Below are positions 43,536 through 56,470 of a stretch of 64,000 nt of DNA, piece by piece. The notes under the pieces are model-generated. The model was not told the origin of the DNA. It saw nothing but the letters and a program-made list of their open reading frames with translations, and did not search any database. A program made the translations under genes and the position numbers. The stretch's first letter is position 1. Each line of letters begins with the position of its first letter. Source of the DNA: Nematostella vectensis (lineage: Eukaryota > Cnidaria > Anthozoa > Actiniaria > Edwardsiidae); the NCBI RefSeq assembly GCF_932526225.1, contig NC_064042.1, forward strand, positions 14,643,040 to 14,707,039. The letters are read 5' to 3'.

Positions 43536-46500
43536 TTACTTCTTGCACAGACAATAATTTGGCCTTTTTGTATCCGTCTTTTTCGACTTGTTCTGCTTTG
43601 TCTGAACGTTGAGCTTATTACCTCCCTTGACCTTTCCTTCTTGTGCATCCGTTATACCTGCGGCTAGTTCAGAAGCTGTCGGCGACTTATGAGGAGACTG
43701 ATGGCTGATTTCATCACGTCTCGCGCCTGATGACTCTGTCATGGGGTATTGCTTAGCAGATACTACGTCTTGTTCGACTATAGCTTCTGTCTTGAAGTTA
43801 TGAAGGATGGATTCCTTTTCTATTACCGAATATTTTGTTTCGTTTTCGTTCTTCTGACACTCTTGTTTGTCTTTCCGTGATTTGCGTTGAGATGTTTTTG
43901 GTCTTTGGTTTTTGCGCTTCGGCTTCTTCTTCTGTGTTTGGGCGCACTTATGAAGGAGCTGCTGGTTTTCTTTGCTAGTGTCCAGATCATTAGTAGACAT
44001 CGGAGGTGTGCGATCCGAGGGAAGCTCCCGATCAACGCCTTCATTTGGAGTATGCACAACACCTGCATCAGTTGCTAGGTTAGCATCGTTGTAATTCTTT
44101 GATACCCGATCCTCTTCGCCTCCAATGACCAGCTGTGGTTCGTCTACACTTGACGACTTTTCGTCCTTTTTGAGATACTGGTTATACTGGATAGATACAG
44201 CGTCAGTGATACTTTCGGGTAACGTCTCTGACATTAAACACTTAGGCTCTTCTACACAACATTCATCCTGCTCTAGCGCAGTGTCTTCGCCTTTACTTTC
44301 CTCTCCCAGCGAAGATGATTTAGACTCATACACTGGTGCAGGGACTGCTGTATCTGGTAAACCTCCTGCAAAATCTGTTCCCAGCGTTGTAACACCGTCT
44401 GCGTTACCTTTGGGTAACGTCTCTGTCATTGGGTACTGAGGCTCTTCTTCAAAACATTCATACTGCTTTAGCTTAATATCTTTGCCTTGACATTCCTCTT
44501 CCAGCGAAGATGACTTAGACTCATACACTGGTCCAGGGACTGGTTTATCTGGTAAAGGTAAATCGATAACCATCTGTCTCACCGGCGAGAACATTTCTAC
44601 AGTTGATATAATGCAAGCTTGATCTTGTTTCGTCTCCTCGACTTTTTCCTTCCGAGCTTCTTTCTTCCCGACACCAAATCCAGCCTCTAATAGAGAACGG
44701 ACTGCCATATCCATGAGACCTATGCCAAGTCTTTCAAGGTCTAATTGCAGAGTGGAAACACTGAGTTTTTTAGCTTTAAGGTGCTCAGATATATCTGCCA
44801 CCATCCACTCATGCTTATCATTTGACACTTGGCTGAAGGGAGATAGGAGCGCTGACATGTGGTCTTGTTCTGTTGCGCTGTAATCCATCAGATGAACCTT
44901 GACGCGACGTCGAATGATTGCATGTCTACCATGCATGGTAACAAGCACAGGTCGTTTAGCTGACAATGACAAAGTTTCCATTTGCTCAAGCTTAAAGCTG
45001 AGGGGTCTCATCAGCGTATTCAGAAACTCGGCGAGTGAGGGATGGAGTGTGACTTGACGCCCCTGGCGCGATGCACAAGCTGCTAGGCTCTCGAGGCTTT
45101 GTGTGTCCCATGATGCACGCAGGTCGAAAGGGCGGAGCTTCTTGAAGCCCGAAAAGGATGCAATCACCATCGACTTTACAGATGAGGACGGCTGGACGTT
45201 CACCCCGGTGGTTACGAGAGCAACACTATTTTGGAGTTCTGTCGACGCAATAGATGGACAAGCCCTAGTTTCCTCTTGTATCTGGTGTACCTCTGTGATG
45301 CTGGCAAAACGGCCTCCCTAAAAGTAAGAGCAATAATCGCAACTGTGAGTACCTTTGCAATCGCTTTCATGGCATCGTTTGTTTGATTGAAAAATAGGTA
45401 ATGGTTTATTTAGTGCTCCTAGTCCGAAGACTTACAATGTTCGATTAGTTACCATAAAATCCAACAACAGACTTTAATGGAAACATAATAACATGAAAAT
45501 ATTCAAGTATAACCGTTTGAATCTTAAACAAATAGAGATGCTAGTCCGCCGTGTTTGTTTAGGGGTGTGGTATTCAATTTTCGCAATAAAATAAACACTC
45601 ACCACAACACTTTGAGCTTTCCGGGATCCACAAATGGGAGGGAGGTAAGACTTCTTGAAACCGGAAAGCAATTCCGTCACCATCTGTTTCACTCGCGAGG
45701 AAGACTTGAACATTTCTTCAATCGCCATGATGCAAGCTTGGTCTTGTTTAGTCTCGACCTGAGCTTCCCCCTCCAAGCATCCAAATACAGACACTGATAG
45801 AGGGCGGGCTGTTGTACCCATGAAACCCATGCCAAGTCCCTCAAGGCCTAGTTGCAGAGTGGTAAAAACACCGACTGTGTTAGCTTTAAGGTGCTCAGAT
45901 ATCTCTGTCAGTATCCACTTATGCTCATCATGTGACACCTGGCTGACGGAAGATAGGATCGCTGACATGTGATCTGGTTCTGTTGCGCAGTAATCCATCA
46001 GATGAACCTTGACGCGACGTCGAATGATTGCATGTCTACCATGCATGGTAACAAGCACAGGCCGTTTAGCTGATGACAAAGATTCCATTTGCTCAAGCTT
46101 TAAACTGATGGGTCTCATCAGCGTATTCATAAACTCGGCGAGTGAGGGATGGAGTGTGACTTGACGCCCCTGGCGCGATGCACAAGCTGCTAGGCTCTCG
46201 AGGCTTTGTGTGTCCCATGATGAACGCAGGTCAAATAGGCGGAGCTTCTTGAGTCCTGTAGAGGATGCAATCCCCGTGTTCTTTACGGACGAGGACGGCT
46301 GGATGTTCACCTCGGTGGTTACGAGAGCATCACTCTCTTGGCGGTCTGTCGACGCAATAGATGGACAAGCCCTAGTCTCCTCCTGCATCTGGTGCACCTC
46401 CTTGATGCTGGGATGACGGCCTCCCTGATAGAAACAGGAGAAATAAACAAAAATGTCAATACGTTTTAAAACACCTTCGTGGCATCATTTGAGTGAGGTA

Positions 46501-49500
46501 AAACTAGGAAATGGTTTGTTTAGCGCACCTAAGCCAAAGACTAAAAGCGTTCGATTGCTTGCCCTTAAATTCAAAGGCCTTTAATGGAAACATGATAAAA
46601 TCAAAATATTCGAGTATAACCGTGTGAATATATACAAATTAAAATGCTCCATTTTTACCACTTTAATAAACGCTCACCTCAACACTTTGAGTTTTCCAGG
46701 ATCCACAAATGTGAGGAACGTGGGGCTTCTTGAGACAGAAAGGCAATTCCGTCACCGTCTGTCTCACCCGCGAGGACGGCTTGAACATTTCTCCAATCGC
46801 CATGATGCAAGCTTGGTCTTGTTTAGTCTCGACCTGAGCTTCCCCCTCCAAGCATCCAAATACAGACACTGATAGAGGGCGGGCTGTTGTATCAATGAAA
46901 CCCATGCCAATTCCCTCAACGCCTAGTTGCAGAGTGGTTACACTGACTGTGTTAGCTTTAAGGTGCTCAGACATCTCTGCCACCATCCACTCATGCTCAT
47001 CATGTGACACCTGGCTGACAGAAGATAGGAGAGTAGACATGTGGTCTGGCTCTGTTGCGCAGTAATCAATCAGATAAACCTTGACGCGACGTCGGATGGT
47101 TGCGTGTCTTCCACTACATGTAACCAACACAGGTAGTTTAGCTGACGATGACAGAGGTTCCATTTGCTTATGCTTTAAACTGAGGGGTCTCATCAGCGTA
47201 GTCAGAGACTCGACGAGTGAGGGATGGAGTGTGACTTGACGCCCCTGGCGCGATGCACAAGCTGCTAGGCTCTCGAAGCTTTGTGTGTCCCATGATGCAC
47301 GCATGTCAAAAGGGCGGAGCTTCTTGTGTCCGGTAGAGGATGCAGTCACCATCGACTTTACGGGTGGGGACGGCTGGGCGTTCACCTCGGTGGTTAACGC
47401 AATAGATGGACAAGCAATAGTCTTCTCTTGGATCTCGTGAACCTCTGTGATGCTGGCAAGACGGCCTCCCTGATAAAGATAAAAGTAAACGCAACTGTTA
47501 ACACGTTTCAAAACGTTTTCGTATCTGGTGTACCTCTGTGATGCTGGCAAAACGGCCTCCCTAAAAGTAAGAGCAATAATCGCAACTGTGAGTACCTTTG
47601 CAATCGCTTTCATGGCATCGTTTGTTTGATTGAAAAATAGGTAATGGTTTATTTAGTGCTCCTAGTCCGAAGACTTACAATGTTCGATTAGTTACCATAA
47701 AATCCAACAACAGACTTTAATGGAAACATAATAACATGAAAATATTCAAGTATAACCGTTTGAATCTTAAACAAATAGAGATGCTAGTCCGCCGTGTTTG
47801 TTTAGGGGTGTGGTATTCAATTTTCGCAATAAAATAAACACTCACCACAACACTTTGAGCTTTCCGGGATCCACAAATGGGAGGGAGGTAAGACTTCTTG
47901 AAACCGGAAAGCAATTCCGTCACCATCTGTTTCACTCGCGAGGAAGACTTGAACATTTCTTCAATCGCCATGATGCAAGCTTGGTCTTGTTTAGTCTCGA
48001 CCTGAGCTTCCCCCTCCAAGCATCCAAATACAGACACTGATAGAGGGCGGGCTGTTGTACCCATGAAACCCATGCCAAGTCCCTCAAGGCCTAGTTGCAG
48101 AGTGGTAAAAACACCGACTGTGTTAGCTTTAAGGTGCTCAGATATCTCTGTCAGTATCCACTTATGCTCATCATGTGACACCTGGCTGACGGAAGATAGG
48201 ATCGCTGACATGTGATCTGGTTCTGTTGCGCAGTAATCCATCAGATGAACCTTGACGCGACGTCGAATGATTGCATGTCTACCATGCATGGTAACAAGCA
48301 CAGGCCGTTTAGCTGATGACAAAGATTCCATTTGCTCAAGCTTTAAACTGATGGGTCTCATCAGCGTATTCATAAACTCGGCGAGTGAGGGATGGAGTGT
48401 GACTTGACGCCCCTGGCGCGATGCACAAGCTGCTAGGCTCTCGAGGCTTTGTGTGTCCCATGATGAACGCAGGTCAAATAGGCGGAGCTTCTTGAGTCCT
48501 GTAGAGGATGCAATCCCCGTGTTCTTTACGGACGAGGACGGCTGGATGTTCACCTCGGTGGTTACGAGAGCATCACTCTCTTGGCGGTCTGTCGACGCAA
48601 TAGATGGACAAGCCCTAGTCTCCTCCTGCATCTGGTGCACCTCCTTGATGCTGGGATGACGGCCTCCCTGATAGAAACAGGAGAAATAAACAAAAATGTC
48701 AATACGTTTTAAAACACCTTCGTGGCATCATTTGAGTGAGGTAAAACTAGGAAATGGTTTGTTTAGCGCACCTAAGCCAAAGACTAAAAGCGTTCGATTG
48801 CTTGCCCTTAAATTCAAAGGCCTTTAATGGAAACATGATAAAATCAAAATATTCGAGTATAACCGTGTGAATATATACAAATTAAAATGCTCCATTTTTA
48901 CCACTTTAATAAACGCTCACCTCAACACTTTGAGTTTTCCAGGATCCACAAATGTGAGGAACGTGGGGCTTCTTGAGACAGAAAGGCAATTCCGTCACCG
49001 TCTGTCTCACCCGCGAGGACGGCTTGAACATTTCTCCAATCGCCATGATGCAAGCTTGGTCTTGTTTAGTCTCGACCTGAGCTTCCCCCTCCAAGCATCC
49101 AAATACAGACACTGATAGAGGGCGGGCTGTTGTATCAATGAAACCCATGCCAATTCCCTCAACGCCTAGTTGCAGAGTGGTTACACTGACTGTGTTAGCT
49201 TTAAGGTGCTCAGACATCTCTGCCACCATCCACTCATGCTCATCATGTGACACCTGGCTGACAGAAGATAGGAGAGTAGACATGTGGTCTGGCTCTGTTG
49301 CGCAGTAATCAATCAGATAAACCTTGACGCGACGTCGGATGGTTGCGTGTCTTCCACTACATGTAACCAACACAGGTAGTTTAGCTGACGATGACAGAGG
49401 TTCCATTTGCTTATGCTTTAAACTGAGGGGTCTCATCAGCGTAGTCAGAGACTCGACGAGTGAGGGATGGAGTGTGACTTGACGCCCCTGGCGCGATGCA

Positions 49501-51069
49501 CAAGCTGCTAGGCTCTCGAAGCTTTGTGTGTCCCATGATGCACGCATGTCAAAAGGGCGGAGCTTCTTGTGTCCGGTAGAGGATGCAGTCACCATCGACT
49601 TTACGGGTGGGGACGGCTGGGCGTTCACCTCGGTGGTTAACGCAATAGATGGACAAGCAATAGTCTTCTCTTGGATCTCGTGAACCTCTGTGATGCTGGC
49701 AAGACGGCCTCCCTGATAAAGATAAAAGTAAACGCAACTGTTAACACGTTTCAAAACGTTTTCGTGTCATCGTGTTGGTGTAAAGGTGTGGTATGTCTTC
49801 AATCTTTCCACTAAATAAGCGCTCACCTGGAGTGATTTCACCTTCGACTGGATATGCATCTTCATGACGAAGTTAATAACGAAGCATATAAGAGCGGCGA
49901 AGGTAACCGCTGACACCAGGTACAGGATATCCCCCAGCACGACGGTGGGAGCGGGACACTCAAAGACAACGACTGCTTGCCTTGGAGCAGCCACGGGAAA
50001 GACTACAACTAAAGCGACAAAGAAAAAGGATAATTTATTTAGTCTGACGCAAAATGATTTATTTATAATTTTAGTACGTATCTTTTTATCATTTTAGTAA
50101 TGCCTTTTCGTTCGATGGCTAAATTTTAAAATAATTGAAGGTATATTCATTATTGCACTTACTGGGCATCAGCAGTCGTGGCTTGATGAAGATCTTAAGC
50201 AGGTTCCGGGGGTGGAGCTCCGAGTACACTTGCTTGTAGCTGGGCAGCAAAAGCTCCCAAGAACAGGCTACAGATTCGAGAAAACATTATCGAATCAGTA
50301 AGCATTATCACTATAAGTGGTTATAAAGATTAAAGAATAAAAAAGGCCAAGAATAGCACATCTGGTAGGAAACATTTCTTGAATAAACATGTCTCCCCGT
50401 ACTGTCGGAGTTTTGCAAAAGACGGATGGAAGTAAATGGCGGTTGTTTAGCAAATAACAAAGATTCACTGATTGACTAAGCTCCCCTCCCCCCCCCCCCC
50501 CCCGAAAAATTAAAAATAAAGATAAAAAATGCTCTAGCAACGTATATCGATAATAAATTTAACATGTTATCTATGAAAGTCAACCACATACCTAGGTGAA
50601 TAACCATCTCTCGACATTGTGAGGACTTCTCCGCTTGTAAAAGATCGGCTGTAAAACCAAAAAACACGCTTACACAAAAGAATCTGATGAAATTTAATTC
50701 AGAAACAAACTGGTTATAGAAAAATACAAAAAATATATTTTTAATTTGTAGTAGAAATTTACGGACGAAGCAATCTTTTAAAAATATTATTTTATAAAAA
50801 CTCACCGGAGGCATCCTCGACGGTGTCTTGTACCGCGACGGGTACTTCTTCTTTGGTCTCTTCTCCTCGACCATCACTCTAGAAAATAACAACAAAACAA
50901 ATAATTAACAGAAGGAAATAGAAGTGTTAAACGCACGCAATTTTTCTCACAAAACGACGCTACGTACCTCGACACTCGATTTACTTCTGCAATAGCAGAA
51001 CACTACGGCTCCTGCTGCGCAGACTGCTAGTCCGGTGAGGACGGGGTGGTCCTTAAAAAACTCTATCAT
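43536..51069 (-). CDS. unrecognised ~1,840-aa membrane protein with five exon-encoded repeats (10 exons)
   Basis: Exons on the minus strand, all with GT/AG borders and matching phase: 50968-51069, 50806-50878, 50592-50648, 50163-50267, 49827-50008, 48921-49712, 47846-48667, 46678-47469, 45603-46424, 43536-45317. Exon 1 starts MIEFFKDHPVLTGLAVCAAG and carries a first hydrophobic helix; exon 5 has a second, ILYLVSAVTFAALICFVINFV. Exons 6-9 are phase 0-0 and 792/822 bases long; each begins GGR.ASI.EVH and ends K(L)KVL. Their shared core is SWDTQS.ESLAACASRQGRQ, VTLHPSL.E, RHA.IRRRVKV.L.DY.ATE and ETKQDQACI. Exon 10 starts with the same module, then two ~48-residue acidic repeats with PVYESKSSSL and a lysine-rich, nuclear-signal-like tail. 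No family recognised; function unknown. Splice signals and phase are consistent throughout, so I regard it as one gene. Confidence 0.7.
45278..49763. repeat. 2,243-bp tandem duplication inside the exon-repeat gene
   Basis: 45278-47520 and 47521-49763 correspond at a constant offset of 2,243 bases, and the encoded peptides of both exon pairs are identical over the spans compared. The junction shows its origin: 47521-47560 is a 40-base remnant of the start of exon 10 (GGAGGCCG.. on the minus strand) stranded in an intron. Either a very recent duplication or an assembly artefact of two haplotypes. Confidence 0.9.
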
Positions 51070-54000
51070 TTTGAAAACTTGGTACGCTCCATGAATTACT
51101 CTATTCTGTATCACTTCATGAACGTTTTGATCAGTTTGGGAAGATGCTGATTATGACGTCAGACAATACGTAATCATCCTCGAGCTCTCACCAGAATAAA
51201 ACAATTACAGGAATTCATTTAAAAATAACATATTATTAACACACCTCCAAAAAAAAAGAACCCGAGTAGTCTCTTATGTGAAGTCACATTGTAAAATACC
51301 ACCAGAGGCTATTTGGAATTATCGATCAATTCATTCCCATGAGCCTTTTTGTTTCTAGCGCGAGTTTCGCTGCATCGCCGGTGAACGCGCGCGCAAGCTA
51401 AACGGTATATATCACCCGCTTAGAATCAAAAAGCCCAAACTGTCGCGATCTCGTATCAGAACAATGAATACAATACACCAAAAACTGGAAATCAACTCTG
51501 CCAAATTTTCGTCTTTAATAAGACTTTTTCAGGGAGTCTGCCCTGAAGAAGTCTTATTAAAGACGAAAATTTGGCATAGTCGATTTCCAGTTTTTGGTGT
51601 ATTGTATCACCCGCTGATATTACGGTACGCAGGTAAGTCCGATAAAAAGGTAGAAAATTGTTTTGCGCATCAAACTTCGCTAGTATTGAAGGGGGACCGT
51701 CTACACCCAATAGTTCAGGACAACAATTTTATCTTTTGCCAGGATATAGTCCTTGACGACTTCAGTATTCTGTAAAAGTTTGAATTATCTCGGATGGATT
51801 ATTTTAGCTTAAGAGGTGGAAATGTATTTTTCGAATAAAATTGGCAATTTTTAAGTATTTTTGACCGAAAAAAAAACAAACCTGCAATATAAAAATTATA
51901 TAATCATACATATTTAGATTAGCTCATTTTAGTATTTTCTGAATTTTTTATTAGATTTTTTAGTTATTTTCTTTTTTCGCGTTCCGTAAAGAAGCCCGGA
52001 AAACAGGGGGTATATCTTTCATGGGACGTGGATTTGGCACAATTCTTGTCATTCTCGGTGTCAAGCTTTTACTAACTGCTAGTGCTGCTATCCCTTAGGG
52101 GTTCTCGCGCTAATGGATCATCACATCCTGAAAACAATTGGACATGTATGTAGCCGCCAGAAAAAAAAGATATGCTCAATGGTGGTGTCTTTAATCCAGA
52201 AAAACTAAAAATTTGATTGATGCTTTTATCGAGCTAGAAAATGGTTATCTCTTAGGGTTAAAATAGATTTTGCCGACGATCACCTACGTTTTTATGGGGA
52301 TCGCACAGAATGCGTGACAACGAGACTCCTGGGGACGAGGTTTAGTTCAATTGGGTCATGTCCCATGATGTCCGTACCGTGACGTGTGACTGCTGGTATT
52401 TAACCCCTAGATCACTGCCATTCTGTGTCATGCATAAAATTCGTCAACCAGATCGACACACTGCCAGATTTGTCCTCTTATGTATAATAGAGTTGTCCCA
52501 CCCAGCACATTTATTATTTGAGATCTAATAGGAAAGCTAAGCTTAAGCCCTAAAAAAAGAGAACATTTCTCTTTTTGCGACTGTCAAGTATTAGCCTGTT
52601 TAGCTTCTGTTTATCTTAGAATTTTATGCCTGCATGTCAAGTGGATATTTGATTCATCAATCGTAAAACCTTTAAAACAAAAAGTCAACAACAACGCAGA
52701 TTTTTTTAGAAAAATATTTCGGCAGGCCTGAATACCTGCCTTCTTCAGGTTATAAATGAGTTACAGTGGCATGTTACAGCTAGTATATGTACAAAGTTCA
52801 TTGATGATTAACTAACAAAAGATAAAAAAAGTAATTGAGTAAGGAGTAACTTATGGAAAATGGTTAATAGGGCGTTATGGATTACTAAACAGCTAAACGG
52901 TTTCTTCACGCCGATTGAGGCGTGGTTTTACTAATTAATCAACTGTCGACGCAGATCACAAGGTCCGACGCACACCAGCAGATACAGGCTGTCCGGTGGT
53001 TTCTTCCTACGTTTAAATCATCAATCGTGTCATTTTTTATATTTTTTTATGGTTGAACAAAAACGCGTTTACATATTTAGTCCCCCCCCCAAAAAAAAAA
53101 AACCTAGTCCCACTCCCTTTATTAAAACGCCACCATCAATCTTCTCGTCGTCATCGTTTTGTTGCTATTTGAAACTAAACTGGATCAAATCTAGTCGTCC
53201 TAGCCTTGTTAGCCAGCTCTCGTTAAATTTTGGGCTAGTCGGAAATTATGTTCGATTATTGGAAATCCTATTGCAAAGATATCAGATCTTTATAATATAA
53301 ATAACGCTTCAAAGTATAGTAAGCATGCTTAATATACTTTGACGGTAATTATATTATAAATATCTTAATCTTTTAAAACTACCGTATATACTGCATTCTC
53401 AACTTTAATTGATAAGTAACTTTTGAATGGTATTCCAGAACTGGATATACGCACGCTAAGAATGGACAATTACTTATTTTACCAAAGTAATACCGGCTTT
53501 ACTGTTTTTATTAAGCGACATTATTTCAAAAGAAGTATGAGGATTTAATTCCATTTTCTGTACTATATTTGGGCACCAATATTTTCTGTTCAAGTCGCCA
53601 TTATCCTGCAAAGCCGCTTACTGAGATGTGATCTATCTTCTACTGTTCTATCTTACGGTTCTTACTCCATTGAGACTCCAACTTTCTCCAACGAGAAATC
53701 GGGACCGCAAAACAAGTTGTCCACAGCAAAGCTTGAAAGATTTAATATCACTCACAAAGACTACAATACTTGAGAACTCGTCGCAAAAGGCCTTGTCGCC
53801 AAAGGTTTTGCATCTTGTGCGTGGTACTGCAAGTACCAGGTCTTTGTTTGACCTTAGATTGTACGCCTCAGATCGGCCAGGCTCTAAAAGGGACTTCAGC
53901 TAGGCCAGAGCATTACCATGGAGATAGCGATAAACAAGAAGAAGCATCTTGAAACGGATTCTGAAAACAATGGAGATTTACAAGTAATGTGCGAGAATTT

Positions 54001-54266
54001 CGGGCATCAAACAACCAACGCGTGCAGCAGCATTAAGTATTCGTTACAGACGTTATCTTGATGAGTGGGAATCTGGTAGAGTAGCGAGTTGCAAATGCGA
54101 AGACACAAAAGCATGTATCAGAACTTTACAAACGTCTTCAGTGAGGTACCTCCTAATCTGCCGGATAGAGTACAGACCCCATGATGCCTTGCTGCAAAAC
54201 TTGCTCACATGCACGCCCATAGACATATCCTTGTCAAAGAATGCGCCTTAGTTCCTAGCATTTCAT
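51070..54266. other. intergenic, no gene supported
   Basis: AT-rich with short frames only. It holds the hairpin at 51471-51604 and a dispersed CTATCCCTTAGGG-type repeat at about 52085-52256. The open frame at 53628-53903 has no family features. Confidence 0.4.
51471..51604. repeat. fold-back hairpin sequence
   Basis: CAATACACCAAAAACTGGAA at the left is mirrored by TTCCAGTTTTTGGTGTATTG at the right; inside, CCAAATTTTCGTCTTTAATA pairs with TATTAAAGACGAAAATTTGG around a loop with CAGGG/CCCTG. It resembles a short MITE. It lies ~400 bases upstream of the exon-repeat gene. Confidence 0.75.
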
Positions 54267-54306
54267 TTCGCTGTCTGGGAATAATGGTCAGTATTCACCG
54301 CTAAAA
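54267..54306 (+). repeat. dispersed 40-bp repeat, copy 2
   Basis: Matches 502-541 with two mismatches. Sits directly at the left edge of the 27-bp minisatellite. Confidence 0.6.
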
Positions 54307-54316
54307 GTGGGAAGAA

Positions 54317-56470
54317 CAGATACACCCGAGACCCATTCAAGAACAGAGACACACGAGACAGTCAACAACAGATACACCCGAGAGACAGTCAACAACAGAG
54401 ACACCTGAGACCCAGTCAACAACAGAGACACCCGAGACCTAGTCAACAACAACGACACCTGAGACCCAGTCACCAACAGAGACACCTGAGACCCAGTCAA
54501 CAAGAGAGATACCCGATACACAGTCAACAACAGAGATACCCGAGACCCAGTCAACAACAGAGACACCCGAGACCCTGTCAACAACAGAGACACCCGAGAC
54601 CCAGTCAACAACAGAGACACCCGAGACCCAAACAACAACAGAGATACCCGAGACCCAGTCAACAACAGAGACACCCGAGACCTAGTCAACAACAGAGAAA
54701 CACGAGACACAGTCAACAACAGAGACACCCGAGACACAGTCAACAACAGAGATACCCGAGACCCAGTCAACAACAGAGACCCGAGACCCAGTCAACAACA
54801 GAGACACCCGAGACCCAGTCAACAACAGAGACCCGAGACCCAAACAACAACAGAGATACCCGAGACCCAGTCAAATACAGAGACACCCGAGACGCAGTCA
54901 ACAACACAGACAGCCGAGGCTCAGTCAACAAGAGAGACATTCGAGACCCAGTCAACAACAAAGACACCCGAGACCCAGTCAACAAGAGAGACACCCGAGA
55001 CCCAGTCAACAACAAAGACACCCGAGACCCAGTCAACAAGAGAGACACCCGAGACCCAGTCAACAACAAAGACACCCGAGACCCAGTCAACAAGAGAGAC
55101 ACCCGAGACCCAGTCAACAACAAAGACACCCGAGACCCAGTCAACAAGAGAGACACCCGAGACCCAGTCAACAACAAAGACACCCGAGACCCAGTCAACA
55201 AGAGAGACACCCGAGACCCAGTCAACAACAGAGATACCCGAGACCCAGTCAACAACAGAGACACCCGAGACCCAGTCAACAAGAGAGACACCCGAGACAC
55301 AGTCAACAACACACACCCGAGACCCAGTCAACAATAGAGATACCCGAGACACAGTCAACAACAGAGACACCCGAGACCCAGTCAACAACAACGACACCCG
55401 AGACCCAGTCAACAACAGATACACCCGAGACACAGTCAACAACAGAGTCACCCGAGACCCAGTCAACAACAGATACACCCGAGACACAGTCAACAACACA
55501 GACACCCGAGACCCAGTCAACAACAACGACACCCGAGACCCAGTCAACAACACAGACACCCGAGACCCAGTCAACAACACAGACACCCGAGACCCAGTCA
55601 ACAACAACGACACCCGAGACCCAGTCAACAATAGAGATACCCGATACACAGTCAACAACAGAGACACCCGAGACCCAGTCAACAACAGAGACACCCGAGA
55701 CACAGTCAACAACAGAGACACCCGAGACCCAGTCAACAACAACGACACCCGAGACCCAGTCAACAACAACGACACCCGAGACCCAGTCAACAACAGAGAC
55801 ACCCGAGACCCAGTCAACAATAGAGATACCCGATACACAGTCAACAACAGAGACACCCGAGACACAGTCAACAAGAACGACACCCGAGACCCAGTCAACA
55901 ACAGAGACACCCGAGACCCAGTCAACAATAGAGATACCCGAGACCCAGTCAACAATAACAACAGAGACACCCGAGACCCAGTCAACAACAGAGACACCCG
56001 AGACACAGTCAACAACACAAACACCCGAGACACAGTCAACAACAGACACCCGAGACCCAGTCAACAACAACGACACCCGAGACCCAGTCAACAACACAGA
56101 CACCCGAGACCCAGTCAACAACAACGACACCCGAGACCCAGTCAACAACAGATACACCCGAGACCCAGTCAACAACAACGACACCCGAGACCCACTCAAC
56201 AACAACGACACCCGAGACCCAGCCAACAACACAAACACCCGAGACCCAGTCAACAACAGAGACACCCGAGACACAGTCAACAACAACGACACCCGAGACC
56301 CAGTCACCAACAACGACACCCGAGACCCAGTCAACAACAACGACACCCGAGACCTAGTCAACAACAACGACACCCGAGACCCAGTCAACAACAGAGACAC
56401 CCGAGACCCAGCCAACAACAGAGAAACACGAGACACAGTCAACAACAGAGATACCCGAGACCCAGTCAAC
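54317..56470. repeat. minisatellite of 27-bp units, about 80 copies
   Basis: Consensus unit reads GAGACACCCGAGACCCAGTC followed by AACAACA, with common variants (GATACC, ACGACACC, ACAGTC, AAGAGA). Unit length is a multiple of three, so long frames appear on the minus strand (repeating LTGSRVSLL); these are artefacts. On the plus strand it reads ETPETQSTT, interrupted by TAG where CAG has become TAG (for example near 54437, 54685 and 56354) and by two-base losses near 54779 and 54831. Confidence 0.95.

Noticed and set aside
43276-43554. 92-codon lysine-rich minus-strand frame
   Set aside because: Overlaps the end of the exon-repeat gene in another frame and shows only low-complexity composition.
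53628-53952. Two overlapping frames of 60-91 codons before the minisatellite
   Set aside because: No family features, no splice partners, and stops soon after; could be transposon debris.
54288-56469. Minus-strand frames of 160-390 codons with LTGSRVSLL repeats
   Set aside because: Artefact of the 27-bp minisatellite; the frames end wherever a unit gains or loses bases and have no exon borders.
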